From the NCBI GenBank assembly GCA_003142435.1, contig PLMI01000059.1, positions 1 through 8,032 of the forward strand: a stretch of DNA of 8,032 nt, read 5' to 3'. Shown here in pieces: positions 1 through 6,068 of the stretch. A program made the position numbers and the translations under genes. Below the pieces are notes generated by a model. It was not told the origin of the DNA. It saw only the letters and a program-made list of their open reading frames with translations, and did no database searches. This stretch comes from Coxiellaceae bacterium (lineage in GTDB: Bacteria; Pseudomonadota; Gammaproteobacteria; UBA9339). Position 1 is the stretch's first letter. Each line of letters begins with the position of its first letter.

Positions 1-22
1 TTTTGACTGTACGTTTTTTCAT
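1..22 (-). CDS. 5' end of an unidentified gene leaving the window
   Basis: Read on the minus strand, an ATG at 22-20 opens a frame starting MKKRTVK that runs off the left edge. Its support is a textbook ribosome binding site, GGAGGA at 34-29, six bases before the ATG. Seven codons are too few to identify a family. The Lys/Arg-rich start would fit a signal peptide n-region, a ribosomal-type protein or many cytosolic proteins. It has the same orientation as the ATPase gene and starts about 150 bases beyond its stop codon, so it could be its downstream neighbour. I see no clear terminator between the two. Confidence 0.5.
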
Positions 23-45
23 AATGTGTCCTCCATGTATCTATA

Positions 46-90
46 TATTCCGAAATAATCAAACGCCCTTAAGACGACATTTTCGGAATA
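46..90. repeat. Perfect 10-bp inverted repeat with 25-base spacer
   Basis: TATTCCGAAA at 46-55 is matched exactly by its reverse complement TTTCGGAATA at 81-90. It lies between the end of the ATPase gene and the ribosome binding site of the gene leaving the window on the left. No T-tract follows on either strand, so it does not look like an intrinsic terminator. It could be a split operator or a leader hairpin for the leftward gene, or chance in AT-rich sequence. Confidence 0.3.
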
Positions 91-170
91 ACCAGTGTAG
101 GACAGAAACAATGCGCGTGCCAAAACAGATCTGCGATTTCTAGAAAATTTAGCCAAAAAAACAAATGTTA

Positions 171-2879
171 TTACTTTTTAGGTGCGGTTCTTAAGAAAAA
201 TTTCTCTGCTTCGATAAGAAAAAATACTGCAACAGAGAAGACAATTATCCACATCCATTCATTTAAGCCAACAGAAGTAGTCTTAAAGAAACGCTGCATA
301 AGCGGCAAATATGTGAAAGCAAGCTGCAGCAATATCACAGATCCTATCGCTATTAAAACGGGCCTGCTGCCAAAAAATGATTGTCTGTCAAAAACAAAAC
401 CATAAAGTTTGCGGCAATTAAAAAGATAAGCGATTTCACCAAAGACGATCATATTAACTGCTGTAGTTTGCATACCCTGCAAATTGGCTCCTAAATTTCT
501 TGCTATAACAAACATTGCAAATCCAGCCAGAACCAAAAGAATAGAAACTAAAAAAACGCGCCAAACAAGAAAAACAGATAAAATAGAATCGCTTGCTTTA
601 CGCGGAGGAAATTTCATTACGTCTGGATCCTTAGGCTCAAAGGCTATAGCCAATGAAAGTGTAACTGATGTTATGGTATTCACCCATAAAATTTGCGCCG
701 GTGTTATTGGTGACTGCCAGCCTAACAATATTGCTATTACCACAATAAAAGCTTGAGCAAAACTGGTTGGCAAAATATACATGATGGTTTTTTTCAAATT
801 TTCGTAAATTGTCCGCCCTTCTTCAACAGCGTGAACGATCGTCGCAAAATCATCATCCGTCAATACCATATCAGCCGCTTCTATTGCAATTTCCGTGCCT
901 TTTTCTCCCATAGCAATGCCAATATCAGCCTGGCGCAATGCAGGAGCATCGTTGACACCATCTCCAGTCATCGCTACAACTGCATGATATTTGCGAAACG
1001 CTTTCACGAGCCGCAGTTTATGTTGCGGAGACGTGCGCGCATAAACGTCAACATCAAAAACCTCTTTTCGGAGCTCTCTGTCACTTAAAGCATCAATTTC
1101 TGCTCCTGTTAAAACTTTATCATTAGTTCCAATCCCAATGCTTTTAGCAATCGCCCTAGCAGTTGCAGCATGATCTCCTGTTATCATTTTGACGCGAATC
1201 CCTGCATCCTGGCACTCTAAAACTGCGCCGGCTGCTTCTTCTCTCGGCATGTCAAATAAACCGCATATTGCTATCAAAACCAGATCAGTTTCAATATCCT
1301 TAAACTGCAAAACTTTGTGTCCCGCAACAACTTTTTTATAAGCTATTGCCATTACTCTTTCGCCGCTTTGGGCAAGCCGATTAACTTCAAAAGCCCAATA
1401 ATCCTTACGCAAGGCTCTAACTTTGCCATTAGATTGCTCACGTGTACACATTTCCAAAATGCGTTCCGGCGCACCCTTGACATAGATAAATCCGTTTCCT
1501 TCATGATCGTGATTTAACGTCGCCATTAACTTATGCTCAGATTCATAAGGAATTAAATCAGTTCTGGGACAAGCTTCATTTGCAAAGTGAATGTCAATTT
1601 TGGCATGCTGGCCTAACATCAAAAAAGCGATATCTACCGGATCTCCATGAAAATTGACTTTACCATTTTCAATTTGCGTCATTTCTGCATCATTGCAATA
1701 AATTGCAGCATTGATAGCCAGCTCAAGGTCCTTGTGTTCATTTAATTTAATTTGTGGAAGATCCAAAACGTGATAACGGTCTTTCCCTGTAACTAAACTT
1801 TTTACTGATAACTCATTTTTAGTTAAAGTGCCCGTTTTATCTGTACAAATGATGGTCACAGCTCCCATGGTCTCAACTGCCGGCAACCGCCTTATGATTG
1901 CATTGCGCTTTGCCATCCTTATAACACCAATGGCTAAAATAATAGTTAAGATTGGAGGCAACCCTTCAGGTACTGCCGCAACGGTCAAGCCTACTATTGC
2001 CATGAACGTTTCAGGAACGGAATCATGCCATACATATGCGCCAACTAAAAAAGTTCCCAAAGCCAAAATTATTATCCCTAGCGTCAACCAATATCCGAAT
2101 AAGTTCATTTGCCGCAAAAGCGGTGTGGTTGGCGGCGGAAGATCTGCTAAAATATCACTGATTTTTCCTATTTCCGTCTTTATACCAGTTGCTACAACAA
2201 CTCCTTCCCCCTTGCCCGAAGTAACTATAGTTCCGCTATAAGCCATACAAAATCGCTCGCCCAATGGCGCATCTTCTGCAACTGGATCAATATTTTTTTC
2301 TACAGGAAGCGACTCTCCAGTTAAAATGGATTCTTGAATATTTAAATTTTTTACTTCACAAAGCCTCAAGTCTGCAGGCACTTTATCACCGCTTTGCAAC
2401 AGCACAATATCTCCGGGAACGAGCTTACTCGCTGGTATTACATAGCGCTTGCCTCTGCGCATGACGTTAGCTTTAGGCGCCAGCATGTTACGAATAGCTG
2501 CCAAAGCCTTCTCGGCTTTTCCTTCTTGAATAAAACCAAAAATAGCATTTAAAATTATGACAACCAAAATGACACTAGTATCGACAGTTTTTCCCAAATA
2601 CGCAGTTATAAGCGCTGAGGCAATCAAAATGTAAATCAAAATGTTGTTAAACTGGCGCAAAAAGCGCAGAATTAGGCTTTCAGGCTCCTGAACAGCTAAC
2701 ACATTTAATCCAAAGATCTTTTTTCTCTTTTCAGCATCTCTTTGTGAAAGCCCTTCGCTATTACTCTTAAGGTTTTCTAAAACTTGGGATACAGGTAAAA
2801 CATGGCATTTTAAAGACAATTTCTTTATTTTTTTGCCACTTTTCTTAGATAATTTACTCGTTTTCTGGAAAAACATCAT
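171..2879 (-). CDS. P-type cation-transporting ATPase (P2A-like, CtpF/PMA type)
   Basis: This is an inner-membrane ATP-driven cation pump of 902 residues, full length for P2-type ATPases. A Lys-rich tail (residues 1-25) precedes a cation-ATPase N-terminal domain (about 26-75). The actuator motif TGES is at 187-190, the TM4 motif PEGLP at 304-308, and the phosphorylation motif DKTGT at 347-351 (Asp347 is the acceptor). KGAPE of the nucleotide domain is at 469-473, and the hinge motif TGDGVNDAP at 638-646. About ten membrane segments are expected. The order matches SERCA/PacL-type pumps. Against SERCA, however, the calcium ligands of TM5 and TM6 are largely neutral: Ser706 for Asn768, Gln709 for Glu771, Ser738 for Asp800. 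Glu305, Asn734 and Thr737 are kept. The TM6 run LWVNTITS followed by AFEP resembles the bacterial CtpF/PMA-like group, so the transported ion is uncertain and calcium should not be assumed. Two ATGs (2879 and 2876) start the frame; only a weak AGG precedes them. The gene diverges from the proline-rich gene at 2953. Confidence 0.93.
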   Translation of the reverse strand: MMFFQKTSKLSKKSGKKIKKLSLKCHVLPVSQVLENLKSNSEGLSQRDAEKRKKIFGLNVLAVQEPESLILRFLRQFNNILIYILIASALITAYLGKTVDTSVILVVIILNAIFGFIQEGKAEKALAAIRNMLAPKANVMRRGKRYVIPASKLVPGDIVLLQSGDKVPADLRLCEVKNLNIQESILTGESLPVEKNIDPVAEDAPLGERFCMAYSGTIVTSGKGEGVVVATGIKTEIGKISDILADLPPPTTPLLRQMNLFGYWLTLGIIILALGTFLVGAYVWHDSVPETFMAIVGLTVAAVPEGLPPILTIILAIGVIRMAKRNAIIRRLPAVETMGAVTIICTDKTGTLTKNELSVKSLVTGKDRYHVLDLPQIKLNEHKDLELAINAAIYCNDAEMTQIENGKVNFHGDPVDIAFLMLGQHAKIDIHFANEACPRTDLIPYESEHKLMATLNHDHEGNGFIYVKGAPERILEMCTREQSNGKVRALRKDYWAFEVNRLAQSGERVMAIAYKKVVAGHKVLQFKDIETDLVLIAICGLFDMPREEAAGAVLECQDAGIRVKMITGDHAATARAIAKSIGIGTNDKVLTGAEIDALSDRELRKEVFDVDVYARTSPQHKLRLVKAFRKYHAVVAMTGDGVNDAPALRQADIGIAMGEKGTEIAIEAADMVLTDDDFATIVHAVEEGRTIYENLKKTIMYILPTSFAQAFIVVIAILLGWQSPITPAQILWVNTITSVTLSLAIAFEPKDPDVMKFPPRKASDSILSVFLVWRVFLVSILLVLAGFAMFVIARNLGANLQGMQTTAVNMIVFGEIAYLFNCRKLYGFVFDRQSFFGSRPVLIAIGSVILLQLAFTYLPLMQRFFKTTSVGLNEWMWIIVFSVAVFFLIEAEKFFLRTAPKK

Positions 2880-2900
2880 TTGTCAGCCTATAATTAATTA

Positions 2901-2929
2901 TTGACTTGCATAGCAATTATAACATTAAT
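2901..2929 (+). promoter_or_regulatory. Candidate promoter for the proline-rich gene
   Basis: A -35-like TTGACT (2901-2906) and a weaker -10-like ATTAAT (2924-2929) are separated by 17 bases. Transcription would start near 2936, giving a very short leader before the GGAG ribosome binding site at 2940-2943. The candidate overlaps the minus-strand -10 of the ATPase gene, so the two divergent genes would share this 73-base spacer. Confidence 0.4.
2916..2921 (-). promoter_or_regulatory. Candidate -10 element for the ATPase gene
   Basis: On the minus strand 2921-2916 reads TATAAT, a perfect -10 hexamer, about 37 bases before the ATPase start codon. The matching -35 position (about 2944-2939, TCTCCA) is poor, so the promoter may need an activator or be weak. 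It lies inside the candidate plus-strand promoter, which would make the two promoters mutually exclusive. Confidence 0.4.
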
Positions 2930-2952
2930 AAAATTTTTTGGAGACCGTAATT

Positions 2953-4038
2953 ATGTCCTTAATAACAACTTTACCAACTCTTCCTTCTGTAATTCCTGCA
3001 GAGCAAAAAGACACTTATGATTTATTAAGCAAACTAGCTCCATATCTTTCACCCCAGCAATTACTAGAACTAAATAAATTTCTTCAAACCGTGAAAGAGA
3101 AAAACAATGAGGCAGATTATAACAATTGCGTAATAGCTTGTGCTGTAATGTATGCAAGTTATGTAATGCAATCAAACTACTTAAGAAAACAAATGGAAAC
3201 CATGCATTCGCTCCTTACTTCGACCCAGGTCACAAGCAAAGTTGAGCGCATGATGCCGCCATTTCTAATGGAGGATGCTAAGAAACAGCGCGAAGAAATA
3301 ACTCAAAGCCCAACGTACACAAAATTTATACGCGCTGAGCAAAATCAACCATTTAGGCAAAACCTAGAAGATTTGAATTCACAAACTTTACAATTGATCC
3401 CAAGCGCGATGCAAATTATGCAACCAGTAATAAGACAGGCAGCGCTCAACGCAGTTGCAAAAGTTGTAGGTCAATTAGCACCACAAATATCGCAACATGT
3501 TACAGCCGCTTTGCAACAACCTACACCAGCACCATTACAAAATTTTACGCAGCTTGTTCCTAAACCAGCGCCTGTACCTTCGTCACCTGCTGAAAATACT
3601 GCCAATTACGTAAATTATATCTTAAATTTGGCTTCTATAAGAAATGCTCCAATACTTACACCACTTGCGACAAAAGGGCAATATGATGATGTATGTGAGA
3701 AATTACATAATGGCATGGAAGACATACATGCAATGTTTATGAAACCATTGGGTAACCCTGACTTTCTTGTTTTCACTAACTTATTCAGAGAAACTATCCA
3801 CCAAATACGCAATGATTTGCTGTTAAATTATATAGGAACACTTGGTCTTGCTGTACAACTTGGCTATCCAAATCTTTACCAGCATCCGTTGGCTCCTGCC
3901 CCTGCCCCATCGCCTTTTGCACCAGAACAGAAAAGTAGCTTAAAGGTTGAAGATGTTCCTGAAAAAAACCCGGAAAATCCTGCTAAAGGAGTTACAATTT
4001 CCGATTTAGATCCCTCTCCTGCTCCAATCAGGCAATAA
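2953..4038 (+). CDS. Proline-rich protein of unknown function
   Basis: This is a 361-residue protein I do not recognise. The start is the ATG at 2953, nine bases after GGAG (2940-2943). A TTG at 2938 is also in frame but overlaps that binding site, so it is an unlikely start. The N-terminal half (about 20-190) is predicted mainly helical and Gln/Leu/Met-rich, with one mildly hydrophobic stretch around 59-72. A Pro/Ala linker at about 190-213 leads to a second helical block (about 216-308). The tail is Pro/Ala-rich (312-324, 354-359) with an acidic run near 330-342 (EDVPEKNPE). No signal peptide, enzyme motif or clear membrane segment is visible. The modular helical and proline-linker make-up, with a Glu-containing C-terminus, would be compatible with a secreted effector of a host-associated bacterium, but this is speculation. 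It ends just before a strong terminator and is probably monocistronic. Confidence 0.8.
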   Translation: MSLITTLPTLPSVIPAEQKDTYDLLSKLAPYLSPQQLLELNKFLQTVKEKNNEADYNNCVIACAVMYASYVMQSNYLRKQMETMHSLLTSTQVTSKVERMMPPFLMEDAKKQREEITQSPTYTKFIRAEQNQPFRQNLEDLNSQTLQLIPSAMQIMQPVIRQAALNAVAKVVGQLAPQISQHVTAALQQPTPAPLQNFTQLVPKPAPVPSSPAENTANYVNYILNLASIRNAPILTPLATKGQYDDVCEKLHNGMEDIHAMFMKPLGNPDFLVFTNLFRETIHQIRNDLLLNYIGTLGLAVQLGYPNLYQHPLAPAPAPSPFAPEQKSSLKVEDVPEKNPENPAKGVTISDLDPSPAPIRQ

Positions 4039-4053
4039 AAAAATCTGTATAAT

Positions 4054-4080
4054 AAAAAGGCGACCTAAGTCGCCTTTTTT
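4054..4080. terminator. Bidirectional intrinsic terminator
   Basis: A perfect 11-bp stem (AAAAAGGCGAC at 4054-4064, GTCGCCTTTTT at 4069-4079) encloses a CTAA loop. With A residues on the left and T residues on the right, it works as a stem plus U-tract in both directions. It sits 16 bases after the stop of the proline-rich gene and 13 bases beyond the end of the convergent minus-strand gene, as expected for a shared terminator between convergent genes. Confidence 0.9.
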
Positions 4081-4092
4081 ATTTTCTATGTT

Positions 4093-4605
4093 TTAAGGAG
4101 GAGAAACTGAAAATTCTACTAATCGTGAAAAAGATGCCTCCTCTCTATCTCCCTGGGAAATACTATTCGGTATTTGTTTTTCTATGAATATGGCAAAATT
4201 ATCAAATCTTGTTGGTTCAACTTCTACTCTAATCATGTCTAACTCTTCTCCCTCAATCGTATGGAAGCCAAATGAATTATGATATTGGATGCCACTTTCT
4301 GCATATTTTTCTCCTTGGAGTTGGTACTCAAGATCAAAAAGTATTCTACGATTTCTCGCTATAAACTCAATCTGTAACTGACCATCAAACAAACCATGAA
4401 TTTTAGCTATTACTTTATTTTCGTTTTTATTAGCTACTTCGCTTATAATTTGCTGCTACTTCTTAATATATTCCCCGTAAAAAACGGGATAATCTGATTC
4501 CAGCTTACTGCATTTATTATCATTAAAATAGAAGTGTCCTTGCGGCACAGTTTGATTTTTAGATGCAAATAAAGCTTGTGATGCTTTTGATAGTCGATAA
4601 GACAT
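4093..4605 (-). pseudogene. Orphan gene interrupted by one in-frame amber codon
   Basis: On the minus strand an ATG at 4605-4603, preceded at good spacing by GGAG (4616-4613), opens a frame beginning MSYRLSKASQ. After 49 codons it meets TAG at 4458-4456. The same frame then stays open for 120 further codons to a TAA at 4095-4093. Read through, the product would be about 170 residues, ending VEFSVSPP. No frameshift is needed. The downstream part has no convincing start of its own: the first candidate is a TTG at 4392 with no ribosome binding site. The simplest reading is a recent nonsense mutation in a once intact gene; amber suppression, readthrough or a sequencing error would look the same. 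The family is not recognised. The second half alternates charged and hydrophobic residues like a beta-rich domain (for example LFDGQLQIEFIARNRRILFD), with no catalytic motif seen. It is divergent from the LysR gene and convergent with the proline-rich gene. Confidence 0.7.
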
Positions 4606-4701
4606 TTTTTTCTCCGATGTTTATTTTTTTAATTATTATTAAGTTAACAAAATTTAGTTCTAGTTAAAGTTAAGCACGTGATTTATATTTTCACAATTGA
4701 T

Positions 4702-4720
4702 AATTATGATTCTCAATATC
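4702..4720 (-). promoter_or_regulatory. Fur-box-like site
   Basis: On the minus strand, 4720-4702 reads GATATTGAGAATCATAATT. It matches 15 of 19 positions of the classical Fur consensus GATAATGATAATCATTATC, and the surrounding bases extend its symmetry (TTGA at 4697-4700 and TCAA at 4713-4716). It lies about 65-80 bases before the LysR start codon, just upstream of and overlapping the LysR-box-like repeat. AT-rich spacers give chance matches, so iron control is a hypothesis only. Confidence 0.4.
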
Positions 4721-4736
4721 AAAAAAATTGATATTG
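4714..4736. promoter_or_regulatory. LysR-type operator candidate (perfect 9-bp inverted repeat)
   Basis: CAATATCAA (4714-4722) and TTGATATTG (4728-4736) are perfect complements around five A residues. The core ATC (4718-4720), nine bases, GAT (4730-4732) contains T-N11-A and has the ATC-N9-GAT form known for NodD-like LysR sites. It ends 47 bases before the LysR start codon and just before a TATACT (4746-4751) that could be the -10. This is the usual place for an autoregulatory site, which would also face the divergent gene. Confidence 0.6.
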
Positions 4737-4745
4737 CAAATATTC

Positions 4746-4751
4746 TATACT
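4746..4751 (+). promoter_or_regulatory. Candidate -10 element of the LysR gene
   Basis: TATACT matches the -10 consensus at five of six positions and lies 32 bases before the LysR start codon. The -35 position falls in the A-run and right arm of the inverted repeat and does not resemble TTGACA. That fits a promoter controlled by a bound regulator. Confidence 0.4.
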
Positions 4752-4783
4752 AAAATGAATAAAAATAGTCAGAGGGCAAAGAT

Positions 4784-5719
4784 ATGAACTTAGCAAAAAT
4801 AAATTTAAATTTATTAGTAGCATTGAATGTGTTGTTAGAAGAAAAAAACGTTTCCATCGCTGCAAAAAGATTATTTCGTACCCAGTCTGCAGTTAGCACC
4901 ACTCTCAATCAATTGCGTGATTTATTTCAAGACAGGCTTTTGGTTCGCGCCCAAGGAGGGATGATGTTAACTCCATTAGCAGAGCGCTTAGTTCCGCAGT
5001 TAAGTGCGGTCCTAGGAACAATTAATACTTTTATGGAAAACTCTCGAGAATTTATTCCTGAAAAATCTGACCGCGTTTTTAATATCGGTGTCACCGAATA
5101 TCTAGAATTTCTTTTTGCTATACCTTTATATCAATATTTTACAAAACATGCGCCAAATCTGAAATTGGATTTTAAACGTATATTTACTGTTATGGATATA
5201 GAGGAGTTTAAAATTAATTCAATTGATTTAATATTGATTGATTTATATAAAAAATTACCGAAGAGCTTATCTAAAGAGTTTTTGCTGCGCGATAAATGCG
5301 TTTGTGCAATGAGAAAAGGACATCCTTTAACGAAAAAAAAACAACTGACAATTAAGGATTATACTAAATCTTGGCATTTAGGCATTTCACAAAAAAGTAA
5401 ATTATTTAAGCAAATTGACGTAATGTTCAAGAAAAAGGGATTGAATCGGCATACTCCGATCTGGATGTCGCAAATCCTTTCTGGAATCCAGTTTACTGAA
5501 ACCAGTGATTTTGTAATGACGTTACCGAAATTGATTGCACAACAGTTTGTAAATAAATTCAATCTTGTATTTTACGATTTGCCGTTTCGTTTTCCCGAAA
5601 TTGAACTTTTTCAGGTTTGGCCAAGTTACTGCAATGAAGATCGTGGTTTATGCTGGCTGCGTGAAGCGGTAAAAACCGTAGCAAATAATATATCTCAATC
5701 CCCACCACTCCCTCGTTAA
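4784..5719 (+). CDS. LysR-type transcriptional regulator
   Basis: This is a 311-residue DNA-binding regulator, the normal length for the LysR family. The N-terminal winged helix-turn-helix spans about residues 5-64. Its recognition-helix signature is TQSAVSTTLNQLRDLF at 33-48, followed by D50-R55 (DRLLVR) and LTPLAERL. A periplasmic-binding-like effector domain follows from about 98, with the typical KGHPL stretch at 178-182. The LNLLVALNVLLEE opening and the domain spacing resemble the NodD/NahR/LinR branch, whose members sense small aromatic or related ligands; the ligand here is unknown. Start ATG 4784 has AGAGGG (4771-4776) seven bases upstream. An operator-like repeat lies before it, suggesting autoregulation. 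The divergent neighbour, a natural candidate target, is broken by an amber codon. The C-terminal tail (SQSPPLPR) is Pro-rich and probably unstructured. Confidence 0.93.
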   Translation: MNLAKINLNLLVALNVLLEEKNVSIAAKRLFRTQSAVSTTLNQLRDLFQDRLLVRAQGGMMLTPLAERLVPQLSAVLGTINTFMENSREFIPEKSDRVFNIGVTEYLEFLFAIPLYQYFTKHAPNLKLDFKRIFTVMDIEEFKINSIDLILIDLYKKLPKSLSKEFLLRDKCVCAMRKGHPLTKKKQLTIKDYTKSWHLGISQKSKLFKQIDVMFKKKGLNRHTPIWMSQILSGIQFTETSDFVMTLPKLIAQQFVNKFNLVFYDLPFRFPEIELFQVWPSYCNEDRGLCWLREAVKTVANNISQSPPLPR

Positions 5720-5828
5720 ATTTTTCCAAAAACTATAAGCACGCTCAAATTAAAGGGCGAAGTTACGTAATATCAGTTAATAAAATTTTTGATGATGAAT
5801 GCGCCCAGTATAGCCTATCAATCAAATA
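5720..5828. other. Intergenic segment after the LysR gene, nothing assigned
   Basis: This is the first part of the longest gene-poor stretch (5720-5942, 223 bases). No intrinsic terminator follows the LysR stop codon before the hairpin at 5896-5919. A frame open from inside the LysR gene to a TGA at 5827-5829 could hold the decayed 3' end of something (it includes YVISVNKIFDDECAQYSLS), but it has no start or binding site and I do not claim it as a gene. Confidence 0.5.
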
Positions 5829-5857
5829 TTGACAATAAGCGTGATTAACGAGATAAT
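5829..5857 (+). promoter_or_regulatory. Near-consensus sigma-70 promoter before the leader ORF and kinases
   Basis: A perfect -35 TTGACA (5829-5834), a 17-base spacer and -10 GATAAT (5852-5857, five of six) make the best promoter in the window. Transcription would begin near 5864. It reads toward the small ORF at 5943 and the two kinase genes. The -10 lies inside the inverted repeat at 5840-5861, so a bound repressor could block it. Confidence 0.7.
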
Positions 5858-5861
5858 CACG
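5840..5861. promoter_or_regulatory. Inverted repeat covering the -10: candidate operator
   Basis: CGTGATTA (5840-5847) and TAATCACG (5854-5861) are perfect complements separated by six bases. The right arm contains most of the -10 hexamer. Two 8-bp arms with centres about 14 bases apart suit a dimeric helix-turn-helix repressor. No regulator gene for it is identified; the nearest, the LysR gene upstream, usually binds sites of a different form. Confidence 0.5.
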
Positions 5862-5895
5862 TCGTTGAAAACACACATAAAGGCGCTATAAACTA

Positions 5896-5926
5896 ATTGT
5901 TGCGACAAGTCACAACAATCTTTTTT
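5896..5926 (+). terminator. Hairpin with T-tract in the leader: terminator or attenuator
   Basis: ATTGTTGCGAC (5896-5906) and GTCACAACAAT (5909-5919) pair at ten of eleven positions (one C-A mismatch). The two-base gap means the innermost pairs must open to form a loop. CTTTTTT follows at 5920-5926. It would end transcripts arriving from the LysR gene. However, it lies downstream of the promoter at 5829-5857, so it could also attenuate the kinase operon, leaving a leader RNA of about 63 bases. Because the dyad is long and centrally symmetric, a DNA operator is an alternative. Confidence 0.5.
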
Positions 5927-5942
5927 AATGGAGATGGCTGCT

Positions 5943-6068
5943 ATGACAACCGATATTGCTATAAATTTGTATCATGAAATAAGTAACCTTATTGAATCCG
6001 CAAAGATGCGTGTTTCAAGAGAGTTTAACCTAACTTTGCTTAATAGACATAATCCAACATGGAAATAA
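5943..6068 (+). pseudogene. Truncated N-terminus of a YhcG/DUF1016-like protein
   Basis: A 41-codon ORF starts at ATG 5943 with GGAG (5930-5933) nine bases upstream, and ends at TAA 6066-6068. The segment LYHEISNLIESAKMRVSREF, then NLTLL, resembles the opening helix of the YhcG/DUF1016 N-terminal domain (typically L-x-x-I-x-x-L-I-E-x-A-R-x-x-V-x-x-x-V-N-x-x-L). In the family this helix continues into a YWxIGxxI segment and a C-terminal PDDEXK nuclease domain. Here similarity stops after TLL, and the last residues (NRHNPTWK) look foreign. I read it as the surviving 5' end of a nuclease gene cut by recombination that placed the kinase gene after it. It overlaps the next start codon by ten bases, so it may now act as a translated leader for that gene. 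The family call is from memory of the motif. ATG 5934 is also in frame but abuts the binding site. Confidence 0.55.

Noticed and set aside
484..2464. Several plus-strand open frames of 66-137 codons opposite the ATPase gene
   Set aside because: They lie wholly inside the well-supported ATPase gene on the other strand, lack binding sites and recognisable products, and are shadow frames.
2938..2952. TTG at 2938 as the start of the proline-rich protein
   Set aside because: It overlaps the GGAG ribosome binding site that serves ATG 2953 and has no binding site of its own.
4093..4392. A stand-alone 99-residue gene starting at TTG 4392
   Set aside because: No ribosome binding site precedes it, and the same frame continues upstream through a single amber codon to a well-formed start at 4605, so it is better read as the 3' part of an interrupted gene.
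4676..4695. GTGA and TCAC half-sites that suggest a CRP site
   Set aside because: The spacing between GTGA and TCAC is nine bases rather than the six of a CRP site, and the core symmetry is poor.
5720..5829. A frame through the spacer after the LysR gene ending at TGA 5827-5829, and a nested 17-codon ATG frame
   Set aside because: Neither has a binding site or recognisable sequence; at most it is a decayed gene end, not supportable as a feature.
5896..5926. The leader dyad as an insertion-sequence end or attC-type recombination site
   Set aside because: No partner repeat, target duplication or attC core (such as GTTRRRY with RYYYAAC) was found nearby; a hairpin with T-tract explains it more simply.
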